DNA from: Bog-159 sp050008575
GTDB lineage: Bacteria; Acidobacteriota; Terriglobia; Bryobacterales; Bryobacteraceae
Assembly: GCA_050008575.1 (NCBI GenBank)
Contig: JBEKMJ010000007.1
Coordinates: forward strand, 1-64,000
DNA length: 64,000 nt
Direction: 5' to 3'
In this document: positions 7,582 through 16,660 of the stretch, piece by piece
Numbering within the stretch: position 1 is the stretch's first letter
How the letters are laid out: each line of letters starts with the position of its first letter
Translations under genes and position numbers: made by a program
The notes under the pieces: model-generated
Databases searched by the model: none
Seen by the model: only the letters and a program-made list of their open reading frames with translations
What the model was told of the DNA's origin: nothing

Positions 7582-10500
7582 TCATGCCTCCAACTCCGGA
7601 TTCGGGTTGCGCAACGCCGCCAGATACGTGGTCCGCGGCCTGGTATTCAAATCCGCCAGCAGGCCATAATTAGTCTTTTCCTTTTTCATCTGGGCCACCC
7701 GGCTATTGGGGTCGTTGATATTGCCGAAGACGATGGCCTCGGCCGGGCACGTGGCCTGGCAGGCCGTTTGAATCTCTCCGTCGCGCACTTTGCGATCCTC
7801 CTTCTCGGAATCGATCTTGGCGCGGTTAATGCGCTGCACGCAGTAGGTGCATTTCTCCATCACGCCGCGGCTGCGCACGCTCACATCCGGGTTGCGCTGC
7901 AGCTTCAAGCTGGGCGTTTTGAAGTCCGAGAACAGGAAAAAGTTGAACCGGCGCACTTTGTACGGGCAGTTGTTGGAGCAATACCGCGTACCCACGCAGC
8001 GGTTGTACACCATGTCGTTCAGGCCTTCGCTGCTGTGACTGGTGGCTTGCACCGGGCACACCAGCTCGCACGGCGCATTCTCACACTGCATGCACGGCAC
8101 CGGCTGGCTGTAAATCTCCGGATTCGCGATATCGCCGTGATAATAGCTATCCACGCGCAGCCAGTGCATATGGCGGCCGTGATGTACTTCTTCCTTGCCC
8201 ACTACGGCGATATTGTTTTCGGCCTGGCAGGCCACCACGCAGGCGCCGCAGCCGGTGCAGGCGTTCAGATCGATAGCCATGCCCCAGGCATATTTGTCGT
8301 ACGTGAACCCAGGATACAGCGTGAGGTCCGGCGGCGGCTGTTCGTAATCCTCCTGGATCACGTTCGGATTCTTGCGGTACTCGGCGATATCCGCCTTCTC
8401 GATGGTGTGCCGCTCGGTATCGAGCGCATGAAAGTCCTGCACGGAAACCAAAAGATAGTCGCTGCCCACCTTGCGCGCTTCCAGGCCGTAATCCTGCCAC
8501 AGCGCCGCCGAAGTGCGCATGCCGTAAGCGTTGAAGCCGATGCGCGTGCCCACGTGGCCGGCGCGCGTCCTGCCATAGCCCAGGTGCACGGTCACCGACC
8601 CGTCGGCGTGTCCCGGTTGGATGAAGACGGGCGCGCGCATTTTGTACCCGCGGTACGCGATCTCGACCAAGTCGGTAGAGACCACGCCGTTCTCCTGCGC
8701 GGTCTTGGGGCTGAAGATGGCGGCGTTGTCCCAGGTGAGCTGGGTGATCGGCCGGGGCCACTCTTGCAGCCATCCGTTGTTGGAGAAGCGGCCGTCGTAA
8801 ACGGCGGGGTCCGGACGGAAAACGACTTCCAACCCTCGCGCTCCGGACGGTGGCGGTGCGGCCGCGGCCCATCCGGCACGCAGCGGCACGCTCTTTGTCT
8901 GCAGCGCGGTATGCGGAACCACGCCATCGTGTACGGCCTTGCGCCACCAGGCTTCGAAATCCGAGCCGGTATGCTGCGCGGCCCAGTAAGCCTTCACGAT
9001 GTCGTATGACGTGCGCTCCGGTTGCCCCGTCAGCATGGTCAGCACTTCGTGCGCGGACTTGCCCGCGTAGAGCGGCGCGATGAGCGGCTGCATGATCGTG
9101 ACCGTGCCATCGTGCGCGCGGCAGTCGCTCCACGTCTCCAGGTAATGTGTGGTGGGCAAATGCCAGTGGCAAAGCTCGCTGGTCTCGTCCTCTTGCAGGC
9201 TCAAGTGCACGCGTAGCGTGGCCTTCTTCAGCCGGTCGCGGAAGCCCAACTCGACCGGCACGTTGTACGCCGGATTGCCGCCCAGGATCAGCAGCAGATC
9301 CACAGCGCCCGCGTCCAGATCCTTCACCAGATCGTAGAGGGAGGCCACTTGATCCACGGGGTCGGCTTCCACCGGCTCCGTGTACAGCACGGTTTTGCCC
9401 ACGTTGCCCAGCGCCGCGTTCATGGCATGCGCCAGCGCGTGGACCGCCGCGCTCTGCTGCTCGCCGGCGATGACCAAGCTGGCTCCTTTATGCTTCTGCA
9501 GATCGCGCACCAGGGGAACGAGCCACTTGTCGGCCGGGGTGGCCGTGCCCTTGCGGCCGCCCGTATCCGCGCCCAACGCCGCCGCCAGGCTCCAGGCAAA
9601 CTGTTCCACATCGGCGGCTCGCAGCGGCATCCGGTGATCGGCTTTAGTGCCCGTAGGCGTGGGCATCGGCTCCACCACGTACAGGCGATTCATTTCCGTT
9701 TGGTCGCCGCGCACGCGCCGCCGCGCGGAGAATTGCCGCGCGTATCGCAAGCTGCCCGGCCCGGAAGAAAGAAAATCGGCGTCAAGCGATACGATCACGT
9801 CGGCGCCGCGCAGATCGTAAACCGTGTTGACCGGCTGCCCAAACGCCAGCCGCGCTCCAGCACCGGAGGAATGCGCTCCGGCCGGCTCCCATTGGTGCCA
9901 TTTGGCCGCGGGAAAAGCGGCCAGCATTTCCTCGATCTGATGGGCCAGCGTGGGCGATGTCACCGTCTCGGTCAGAATCCGCAGACCCGCGCCGCGCTTG
10001 GCTTTCTGCTGCGTGATGGCTTGCTGCACGGCGCCCAGGAATGCGCCCCACGACCGGATCTCGCCTTCGAACGTGAGGGCTTGGGACCGGTCCGGATCGT
10101 ACAATCCCAGCACGGAAGCCTGGGCATACACGTCGCACGCGCCCAGGGACGGATGGTCCGCATTGCCTTCCACTTTGGTGGGCCGCCCTTCGTGACTTTC
10201 CACCAGCAATCCCGTGGAACCGGCGCCCAGCGGCATGGCCGTAGCGAAAAACAGCGGACGCCCCGGGACCAACTCTTCGGGCTGCCGGACATAGGGGGTG
10301 ATCAGCTCCGCGGGCTGCCGCGTACACGCCGACAATCCCGCCAGAGCCAGCGACGCGCCCATCAGCTTGATAAAATTGCGCCGGCTGTCGCCGTCTTCCC
10401 ACTCCGATGCGTAGCGCGGAAATTCGCGATGCATCAAGTCCTGGAACGCGTCTGTCCGAGCCAGATCTTCGAGGCTCCGCCAGTACTCGCGCCCGTGGGA

Positions 10501-10617
10501 TTTTTCCAACAGGGCGCGCACGCCGGGCAGATCCAGCTTGCGCCCGGCTTGCGACAACGCTTGCGGTGCCCCCTCGTCGTCGTGGAATACGTTCAGCGGA
10601 TTGTTGGCTTCACTCAT
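7582..10617 (-). CDS. actB: Alternative Complex III subunit ActB (molybdopterin-type plus Fe-S domains)
   Basis: Large exported iron-sulfur subunit, 1011 residues. A twin-arginine signal sits internally (SRRNFIKLMGASLALAG at about 78-94), as usual for ActB. The first two thirds resemble molybdopterin oxidoreductases; the family is known to lack the cofactor. The C-terminal ferredoxin-like domain carries clusters: CTGCGACVVACQ, CMQCENAPCELVCP, CVGTRYCSNNCPYK and CTYC...CQATCP, consistent with three [4Fe-4S] and one [3Fe-4S]. It follows actA by 8 bp and would relay electrons from ActC quinol oxidation to the heme subunits. Confidence 0.95.
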   Translation of the reverse strand: MSEANNPLNVFHDDEGAPQALSQAGRKLDLPGVRALLEKSHGREYWRSLEDLARTDAFQDLMHREFPRYASEWEDGDSRRNFIKLMGASLALAGLSACTRQPAELITPYVRQPEELVPGRPLFFATAMPLGAGSTGLLVESHEGRPTKVEGNADHPSLGACDVYAQASVLGLYDPDRSQALTFEGEIRSWGAFLGAVQQAITQQKAKRGAGLRILTETVTSPTLAHQIEEMLAAFPAAKWHQWEPAGAHSSGAGARLAFGQPVNTVYDLRGADVIVSLDADFLSSGPGSLRYARQFSARRRVRGDQTEMNRLYVVEPMPTPTGTKADHRMPLRAADVEQFAWSLAAALGADTGGRKGTATPADKWLVPLVRDLQKHKGASLVIAGEQQSAAVHALAHAMNAALGNVGKTVLYTEPVEADPVDQVASLYDLVKDLDAGAVDLLLILGGNPAYNVPVELGFRDRLKKATLRVHLSLQEDETSELCHWHLPTTHYLETWSDCRAHDGTVTIMQPLIAPLYAGKSAHEVLTMLTGQPERTSYDIVKAYWAAQHTGSDFEAWWRKAVHDGVVPHTALQTKSVPLRAGWAAAAPPPSGARGLEVVFRPDPAVYDGRFSNNGWLQEWPRPITQLTWDNAAIFSPKTAQENGVVSTDLVEIAYRGYKMRAPVFIQPGHADGSVTVHLGYGRTRAGHVGTRIGFNAYGMRTSAALWQDYGLEARKVGSDYLLVSVQDFHALDTERHTIEKADIAEYRKNPNVIQEDYEQPPPDLTLYPGFTYDKYAWGMAIDLNACTGCGACVVACQAENNIAVVGKEEVHHGRHMHWLRVDSYYHGDIANPEIYSQPVPCMQCENAPCELVCPVQATSHSSEGLNDMVYNRCVGTRYCSNNCPYKVRRFNFFLFSDFKTPSLKLQRNPDVSVRSRGVMEKCTYCVQRINRAKIDSEKEDRKVRDGEIQTACQATCPAEAIVFGNINDPNSRVAQMKKEKTNYGLLADLNTRPRTTYLAALRNPNPELEA

Positions 10618-10625
10618 CTTCTATT

Positions 10626-11285
10626 TCAGCGATGGCAAGTATTGCAACTGGTCAGCGTCCGTGCGTCTTGAATCTTGTATTCCGCCACCAGGCGGCGACC
10701 CATGGCTTCCTGATCTTCGGCGGGCTGGTATCCCATGGTGAACACCTCCGCGCGCGGCCGCACATTCCGCTCCGGATGCCGGTGGCAGTCCAGACACCAT
10801 TCCATCTGCAACGAACGGGCTTGGTACATCAGCGGCATTTTGTCTACCCGGCCGTGGCAGGTTTCGCAGCCGACACCCTTATTTACATGAATGCTGTGAT
10901 TGAAATATACATAGTCCGGCAGGTCGTGCACGCGTGTCCAGGAGATGGATTCGCCGCTGCGAAAACTCTCGCGCACCGGCTCCAGCATCGGCGCGGTATT
11001 CCAAATCTGCGAGTGGCAGTTCATGCACGTCTTGGTCGGCGGGATGTTGGCGGTATTGGAGGTTTCGACGGTGGTATGGCAATACCGGCAATCGATACCA
11101 TCGTCGGCGACATGGTGTACATGGCTGAATGGAATGGGCTGATCGCGCACCTGCCCTTCACGCGTCACGTACCCCGACCCGTTCAGCGTGGCGAAGCACC
11201 ACACGGCAAAGGCGAGAGCGAAGACCGCGCCGTAAATCGTGATGCGCGAAAGAGTATTCGTGCTGTGATGAAAGATCTGAGCCAT
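10626..11285 (-). CDS. actA: Alternative Complex III subunit ActA (pentaheme cytochrome c)
   Basis: Pentaheme cytochrome c anchored by an N-terminal helix (residues 13-33). Five heme motifs are visible: CRYCH, CMNCH, CETCH, CLDCH and CNTCH, the last four residues from the C-terminus. Together with His ligands such as FSHVHH and FNHSIH this matches ActA. It is the first gene of the act operon; the 56-bp gap upstream to the asparaginase gene holds a TAGAAT that could be a -10 box, but no good -35 partner is seen. Confidence 0.95.
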   Translation of the reverse strand: MAQIFHHSTNTLSRITIYGAVFALAFAVWCFATLNGSGYVTREGQVRDQPIPFSHVHHVADDGIDCRYCHTTVETSNTANIPPTKTCMNCHSQIWNTAPMLEPVRESFRSGESISWTRVHDLPDYVYFNHSIHVNKGVGCETCHGRVDKMPLMYQARSLQMEWCLDCHRHPERNVRPRAEVFTMGYQPAEDQEAMGRRLVAEYKIQDARTLTSCNTCHR

Positions 11286-11341
11286 TCGTCGGACGAACTG
11301 CTATTCTAATCCCTGACGATAGCCAGCCGCGTGCGGCAAGC

Positions 11342-12460
11342 TTACGCTTTTCGTTCGAATAGATACACGCTGGTCTCCAGACGGCTGGCGCCCGAGCCGT
11401 CGTTGACCGCGAAGCGTGCGGGTCTGAGCTTGCCCGCGCGTATTTCACCGTTCCAAAGCGATGCGCCTGCATACTCGCCGTCGTTGCGCAACGCGTAATA
11501 ATTCAAGTCCACTTTTTCCAGGCGCGGCATGTCGTTGTCGAAATTCCGCGCGACTCGCTTCAGCGCTTCCAAACAAGCCTCCCGCGGCGGCATGCCATGG
11601 CGCATGTTTTCCACGACCGTATGTCCGCCCACGATCCGAATATTCTCTTCGCCGCGGCCGGTCGATCCCGCACCGCCCACGTCCTGATCCACGTACAATC
11701 CCGCGCCGATAATCGGCGAATCTCCTACGCGGCCGGCAATCTTCCAGGCCAGGCCGCTGGTGGTGGTGACACCGGACATCTCGCCTTTGGGGTTCCGCGA
11801 CAGGCAGTTGATGGTGCCATGCGTGGGGTGGCCGGCCATCTCCCAGGCCCAAGTCAGGGTCTCTTCATCGGCCTGTGGAAACATCCGTTTGAGCAGCGAC
11901 ATGGTCTTTGGCTTGGGCGCGTCCAGGCCGGGCCCCCAATTGCTGTGGCCCTCCGGATCGCGCAACGCCACTTTCCAGGTCAGCCACGCCATCCGCGACT
12001 TTTCGGTGAGCAGATCCTCCTCCGGGTAGCCCATTTCCCTGGCGAATTTCCCAGCCCCGGCGCCCACCAGCATCACGTGGTCGGTCTGTTCCATCACCAG
12101 TTTGGCGATCTTGGAAGGCGTCTTATTGCCGCGTATGGAGGCCACCGATCCGGCGCGCCGCGTGGGCCCATGCATCACGCTGGCGTCCAGTTCTACAACA
12201 CCTTCTTCGTTGGGAAGCCCGCCATAGCCGACGGAGGTGTCCTCGGGGTCCTCTTCGTTGATGTTGACGCCGGCGACCACGGCGTCCAGCGTATCGCCTC
12301 CCGCCTTCAGGATCTCCATGGCACGGGCGCAGGCGCGCTCTCCGTTGGCGCTCGAAATAACGACCGTCTTGGAGGTCTGGGCGGAGGCCATTCCCAGCGC
12401 CGGCAGCAAGGCCGAGCCGAGCATCACCGCTCTGCGGCTAATCCCTTTATCGTCGTTCAT
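11342..12460 (-). CDS. Tat-exported N4-(N-acetylglucosaminyl)-L-asparaginase / isoaspartyl peptidase family protein
   Basis: Ntn-hydrolase of the glycosylasparaginase family, made as a precursor that self-cleaves before a Thr nucleophile. The predicted cleavage point is in GHPTHGTINC near residue 210, giving alpha and beta chains. The typical glycine-rich segment NINEEDPEDTSVGYGGLPN is present. A twin-arginine signal (SRRAVMLGSALLPALGMASA) lies at residues 8-28, so the enzyme is probably periplasmic. It lies upstream of actA on the same strand with a 56-bp gap, and no functional link to respiration is evident. Substrate (glycoasparagine or isoaspartyl peptide) cannot be told from sequence. 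Confidence 0.88.
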   Translation of the reverse strand: MNDDKGISRRAVMLGSALLPALGMASAQTSKTVVISSANGERACARAMEILKAGGDTLDAVVAGVNINEEDPEDTSVGYGGLPNEEGVVELDASVMHGPTRRAGSVASIRGNKTPSKIAKLVMEQTDHVMLVGAGAGKFAREMGYPEEDLLTEKSRMAWLTWKVALRDPEGHSNWGPGLDAPKPKTMSLLKRMFPQADEETLTWAWEMAGHPTHGTINCLSRNPKGEMSGVTTTSGLAWKIAGRVGDSPIIGAGLYVDQDVGGAGSTGRGEENIRIVGGHTVVENMRHGMPPREACLEALKRVARNFDNDMPRLEKVDLNYYALRNDGEYAGASLWNGEIRAGKLRPARFAVNDGSGASRLETSVYLFERKA

Positions 12461-12687
12461 CTTCCGCTACACCAACACCCGTATGAATGAGCCATTATGG
12501 CACAGGTTTAGCGGGATGATGTACTCCTTTTTCCGCCGGATCTCTCGACGCTTTGACTTGTGCGGAGCAAGCGCGCGTAAAACCCGCCCGATGCCCGGGG
12601 CCAAGTCACAGCCGGAAGCCGCCGCAACCCTTGGCCTGAGCGTCTCGCGCGCATACAGTATTGAACGATACATTCCTGCTGAAAACC

Positions 12688-12720
12688 CTGTTTACACCTT
12701 TTACAAAACTTTTACAGAAC
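12688..12720 (+). promoter_or_regulatory. tandem TTTACA direct repeats upstream of wHTH regulator
   Basis: TTTACA occurs three times (12691, 12700, 12711); the last two lie in adjacent 11-bp units TTTTACA-a/g-AAC. Direct repeats with 11-bp period are typical for OmpR/PhoB-family binding. They lie about 70 bp upstream of an OmpR-type gene, suggesting autoregulation. The rest of the 327-bp gap 12461-12787 shows no gene. Confidence 0.4.
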
Positions 12721-12787
12721 CCAAACCACCCCTCATGCCCTCCACTCGTAGGATCAGTATAGGCGAAACGCTTAAAGGAGATTTCGG

Positions 12788-13168
12788 ATGGGACCGTTTC
12801 AGATGACCGCGACGCACGAGCCGCGCTACCATGACCAGCACCTGGACCTGGATTTCGAACACAAGACCGCCCTGCTGGACACCAGACCGCTGGGCCTGAC
12901 CCGCAAAGAGTACGACCTGCTGGCACTGCTGATTCAGAATGCCGGCGAGGTAGTCGCCCGCGAAACGCTGCTGTTGCGCGTGTGGGGCTACAGCAACCAG
13001 ATCCGTACGCGGACGCTGGACGTGCACATCCGCCGGCTGCGCAAGAAGCTGGGCGAGCACAGCGGCACCTATATCGAAACCATCTTCAGCGTGGGGTACC
13101 GGTTTCAGCCCTTTCGGGCGCCCCGCCTCGTGCCAAGGGCGGCGCAAATGATGGCTTTGGGGGCGTAG
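12788..13168 (+). CDS. OmpR/PhoB-type winged-helix regulator without receiver domain
   Basis: DNA-binding protein of 126 residues consisting almost only of an OmpR-type winged helix (about residues 30-108). It has the typical LTRKEYDLLALLIQNAGEVV, RTLDVHIRRLRKKLG and TIFSVGYRF segments. No receiver domain or phospho-acceptor Asp is present, so it cannot be controlled by conventional His-Asp phosphotransfer. A strong ribosome site (AAAGGAG) precedes the ATG by 8 bp. The upstream region contains TTTACA direct repeats that could be its operator. The target genes are unknown. Confidence 0.85.
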   Translation: MGPFQMTATHEPRYHDQHLDLDFEHKTALLDTRPLGLTRKEYDLLALLIQNAGEVVARETLLLRVWGYSNQIRTRTLDVHIRRLRKKLGEHSGTYIETIFSVGYRFQPFRAPRLVPRAAQMMALGA

Positions 13169-13179
13169 GCACAAAGAGG

Positions 13180-13226
13180 TGTTCGCACGCGCGCGAACGC
13201 GGCGCGCTTGAACGCGTGCGCCACGG
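13180..13226. repeat. double-hairpin repeat, GCGCCACG family, upstream of aroA
   Basis: GTTCGcacgcgCGAAC, then CGCGCTtgaACGCGTG and CGCCACG. It fills the short gap between the regulator and aroA and ends about 20 bp before the aroA start. Confidence 0.65.
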
Positions 13227-13246
13227 AGCTAGAATGGGGATTTCCA

Positions 13247-14527
13247 ATGCCGCAGAGGATTTCCCCCGCACGATCCGTCTCCGGAACCGTCATGCTGCCC
13301 GGCGACAAGTCGATCTCCCACCGTTATGCCATGATCGCCTCCATCGCCCAAGGCGATAGCCGGATTGTGAATTATTCGACGGGCGCCGATTGCCATTCCA
13401 CTCTCAACGCCATGCGCGCGCTGGGCGTGCCCGTCGAAGAAAACGGAACCGAGGTGCTGATTCGGGGCCGCGGTCCGGACGGTTTGCGCGCACCGCTGGC
13501 GGACCTGGACGCCGGCAATTCCGGTTCGACCATCCGCATGCTTTCCGGGATTCTGGCGGCGCAATCGTTCCCCACGCGCATCGGTGGCGACGAATCCCTT
13601 TCGCGCCGGCCGATGGCCCGCATCATCGAGCCGCTTTCCCGGATGGGCGCATCCATTCGCGCCCGCGAGGGCCGTTTTCCGCCGCTCGAAATCCACGGCA
13701 CGCGCCTGCAGCCCATCGATTACACGCTGCCCGTGCCCAGCGCGCAAGTCAAGACCTGCGTGCTGTTCGCCGGATTGTACGCGGAAGGCGAGACTCTGGT
13801 GCGCGAGCCGGTGCGCTCGCGCGATCACACGGAAATCGCCCTGCGGGAGTTCGGCGCGGACTTGCGCGTGGAACGGAAGACCATTGCGCTGACCGGCCGC
13901 CCCACGCTCACCGGGCGCGACCTGGTAGTTCCGTCGGACCTTTCCTCGGCGGCGTTCTTTATCGTGGCGGCGCTGCTGCTGCCCGGCTCGCGGCTGACCA
14001 TCCGCGGGGTCGGCCTGAATCCCACACGTTCTACGTTGCTCGATTTCCTGGCAGGCATGGGCGCGGCCATCCGCATCACCGAGGTGGAGAGCCGCAACGG
14101 GGAGTTATCCGGCGAACTGGTGGTGACGAGCTCGCGCGTGCGCGGCGGCACGATCGAAAAGGAAACCACCGCCGCGCTGATCGACGAGATTCCGGTGCTC
14201 GCGGTGCTGGGCGCGGCCAGCGAAGAGGGTCTTACCATCCGCGACGCGGGCGAACTGCGCATCAAAGAGACCGACCGCATCGCCACCGTCGCCGAGAACC
14301 TACGCCGCATGGGGGTGCGGGTGGAGGAACTCCCGGATGGCCTCGCGATTCCCGGCCGCCAGCGTTTCCGCGCCGCCGAACTGGATTCTTTCGGCGATCA
14401 TCGCATCGCCATGGCGTTCGCCATCGCGGCGTTGTGCGCGGATGGCGAATCGGCGATTCACGGCGCGGAAGCGGCGTCGGTGTCGTTCCCGGAGTTTTTC
14501 GCGACGCTGGGGCGGATAGCCGGCTAA
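13247..14527 (+). CDS. aroA: 3-phosphoshikimate 1-carboxyvinyltransferase (EPSP synthase)
   Basis: Sixth step of the shikimate pathway in the cytoplasm: transfers enolpyruvyl from PEP to shikimate 3-phosphate. The protein is 426 residues, the usual length. Motifs: PGDKSISHRYAMIASIAQG near the N-terminus, DAGNSGSTIRMLSG, GDESLSRRPM, PSDLSSAAFF, IKETDRI and FGDHRIAMAFA. I place the start at the ATG at 13247 because upstream in-frame codons derive from a palindromic repeat. It stands apart from other aro genes. A repeat copy follows at 14566-14634. Confidence 0.95.
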   Translation: MPQRISPARSVSGTVMLPGDKSISHRYAMIASIAQGDSRIVNYSTGADCHSTLNAMRALGVPVEENGTEVLIRGRGPDGLRAPLADLDAGNSGSTIRMLSGILAAQSFPTRIGGDESLSRRPMARIIEPLSRMGASIRAREGRFPPLEIHGTRLQPIDYTLPVPSAQVKTCVLFAGLYAEGETLVREPVRSRDHTEIALREFGADLRVERKTIALTGRPTLTGRDLVVPSDLSSAAFFIVAALLLPGSRLTIRGVGLNPTRSTLLDFLAGMGAAIRITEVESRNGELSGELVVTSSRVRGGTIEKETTAALIDEIPVLAVLGAASEEGLTIRDAGELRIKETDRIATVAENLRRMGVRVEELPDGLAIPGRQRFRAAELDSFGDHRIAMAFAIAALCADGESAIHGAEAASVSFPEFFATLGRIAG

Positions 14528-14565
14528 GGATGGGCCTGCGGCACACGAATCGTGATGAAAACCTT

Positions 14566-14634
14566 GTGGGGCGGCGCCATGCGCCGCCGAAGAGCGGGCC
14601 TGCGAGGCCCGCGCAGGCTGCGAGCCTGCCCCAC
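14566..14634 (+). repeat. triple-hairpin repeat, CCCCAC family
   Basis: GTGGGGCGGCGC-cat-GCGCCGCC, then GCGGGCCTGCGAGGCCCGC, then GCAGGCTGCGAGCCTGC and CCCCAC. It lies between the convergent aroA and mutL ends, where it might also act as a bidirectional transcript end. Confidence 0.8.
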
Positions 14635-14644
14635 AAGCCGCTCG

Positions 14645-16633
14645 TCAGATCCTGTGAAATGCCTTCAAAATCTCGCGCATGGAATACTGCAGCGCGATCG
14701 GCCGTCCATGCGGGCAGCTCATCGGACAATCCGTGGCCGCCACCGCGCGCAGCAGCCATTCCATCTTGGCGTGATCGAGCCGCGTGTTGACCTTGATCGC
14801 CGCGTGGCAGGCGATGGAAGCCGCGATGGAGCGGCGCACGTCCTCCAGCGAAAGGCCGCGAAACTCTGCCTCGGCGGTTTGCAGAATCTCGCCGAGCACT
14901 TTCTCCAGGTCCGCCGGTCCCACCGCGGCCGGAGCCGCCGTCACCGCGATGGTGCGATTGCCGAACGGCTCGCTCTCGAAGCCGATGGCGTTCAACTCGT
15001 CGGCGATGCGCGCGTATTCGATCTGCTGGCCGGGCGTCAGTTGCACGATCAGAGGCATGAGCAGCCGCTGTGTCTCCACATTGCCGGCGGCGCGCTGCTT
15101 CAACACGCGCTCGAACAGAATACGCTCGTGCGCCACGTGCTGGTCGATGATCCAGAGGCCGTCCCGTCCCGCCGCGATGATGAAGCTCTCGTGCAGTTGC
15201 CCCAGCGGCCGCATGTCGGACAACGCGCCCAGCGATACGTCGGAAACCGGCAGCGCGTCGAGCGGGAATGCGCCATGAGTCTCGGGCATGCGCAGCCGCA
15301 CGCCCGTGGGCGGCGCGTCCGCCACGGCGATGGACGACCCGCCAAAATCCAGGCGCGGGGCGGGTCCAGCCCCCGGACGCAGCGCGAAATCGGGCAAAGC
15401 AAAATCCGGAACAGGCTGGGCAGCCTGCCCGGCATCCTCCGGCGCGGGCGGCACGGATTCGGCCGGCGCGGCTTCGTTCTCCAGCATCTGCGAGAATTCC
15501 GAATACGGCATGCGCGCCCCCGGCTGCGCGCTGGCCGCCGGTGAGAATGTGGGCGCGGGCCGCGTCTCGATCAGCCGCTCGCGAATCGTATCCCGCACGA
15601 AATCGTGTACGAACGATTGGTGCCGGAAACGTACCTCGGTCTTCGACGGATGCACATTCACGTCCACCTCGTCGCAATCGCATTCGAGAAAAAGCAGCGC
15701 GAAGGGATATGAGGCGGCTGGCATCAGGTTGTAATACGCCGACGAAATCGAGTGCAGCAGCAGGCGATCGCGGATCAGCCTCCGATTCACGAAAATGAAG
15801 ATCGAGTTGCGATTGCCCTTCTGCACTTGCGGGCGCGACACGAAGCCCGTCAGCTGGAACGTTTTGCTGGACGGCTCCTCCGGCTCGCGCCGGAATTCCG
15901 CGATGGCTTCCGACGGCGGGACATACGGCGGCGGCAGTTCCAGGCGCTGTTCCCGCGTGCCCAGGTCCACCAACTCATCGAGCGTCTGGCTGCCGAAAAC
16001 CTGGAACACGCGCTCGCGCATGGTGGCCACGGGCGTCACGGCCAGCAACTCGCCCGCGCCGCTCGAGAGCCGGAAGGTCTTCTCCGGATGCGCCAGGCTG
16101 TAATGCGTCACCAGCGACGCGATGTGCGCCAGTTCGGTTTGCTCGGAGCGCAGGAACTTCTTGCGCGCCGGCACGTTGAAGAACAGGTCGCGCACCGTGA
16201 CGGAGGTGCCCCGCGCGCGCGCAACCTCGTCGCAATGCAGCATCTTGCCGCCCGCGATCTCCACACGCGTGCCGGTGGTTTCCTCCGCCGAGCGGGTCTC
16301 CAGCAGCAGGCGCGACACGGACGCGATGGAAGGCAGCGCCTCGCCGCGAAAGCCCAGCGTCGAGATGGACAGCAGATCCTTCACATCGCGCAGCTTGCTG
16401 GTGGCGTGCCGCTCGAAGGCCAGCAACGCATCGTCGCGCAGCATGCCGCAGCCGTCGTCCGTGATGCGGATCAGGCGCCGGCCGCCGCTTTCGACTTCAA
16501 CGCGCACTTCACTGGAGCCGGCGTCGAGCGCGTTCTCCAGCAATTCTTTCACCACCGAGGCGGGCCGCTCTACTACCTCGCCCGCCGCGATCTTATTGGC
16601 TACCTGATCGGGAAGAACGCGAATGCGGCCCAT
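14645..16633 (-). CDS. mutL: DNA mismatch repair protein MutL (with endonuclease motif)
   Basis: Mismatch repair ATPase/endonuclease of 662 residues. The N-terminal GHKL ATPase has IAAGEVVERPASVVKELLEN, DDGCGM and GFRGEALPSI. A proline/alanine-rich linker covers about 340-450. The C-terminal domain holds DQHVAHERILFE, a variant of the metal-binding DQHA(X)2E(X)4E endonuclease motif with Val in place of Ala, and SCPHGRP near residue 640. This indicates the nicking type of MutL found in bacteria lacking MutH. It is convergent with aroA. No mutS is in the window. Confidence 0.95.
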   Translation of the reverse strand: MGRIRVLPDQVANKIAAGEVVERPASVVKELLENALDAGSSEVRVEVESGGRRLIRITDDGCGMLRDDALLAFERHATSKLRDVKDLLSISTLGFRGEALPSIASVSRLLLETRSAEETTGTRVEIAGGKMLHCDEVARARGTSVTVRDLFFNVPARKKFLRSEQTELAHIASLVTHYSLAHPEKTFRLSSGAGELLAVTPVATMRERVFQVFGSQTLDELVDLGTREQRLELPPPYVPPSEAIAEFRREPEEPSSKTFQLTGFVSRPQVQKGNRNSIFIFVNRRLIRDRLLLHSISSAYYNLMPAASYPFALLFLECDCDEVDVNVHPSKTEVRFRHQSFVHDFVRDTIRERLIETRPAPTFSPAASAQPGARMPYSEFSQMLENEAAPAESVPPAPEDAGQAAQPVPDFALPDFALRPGAGPAPRLDFGGSSIAVADAPPTGVRLRMPETHGAFPLDALPVSDVSLGALSDMRPLGQLHESFIIAAGRDGLWIIDQHVAHERILFERVLKQRAAGNVETQRLLMPLIVQLTPGQQIEYARIADELNAIGFESEPFGNRTIAVTAAPAAVGPADLEKVLGEILQTAEAEFRGLSLEDVRRSIAASIACHAAIKVNTRLDHAKMEWLLRAVAATDCPMSCPHGRPIALQYSMREILKAFHRI

Positions 16634-16660
16634 AGATATCGACCACTATAGCAGTGCGGG

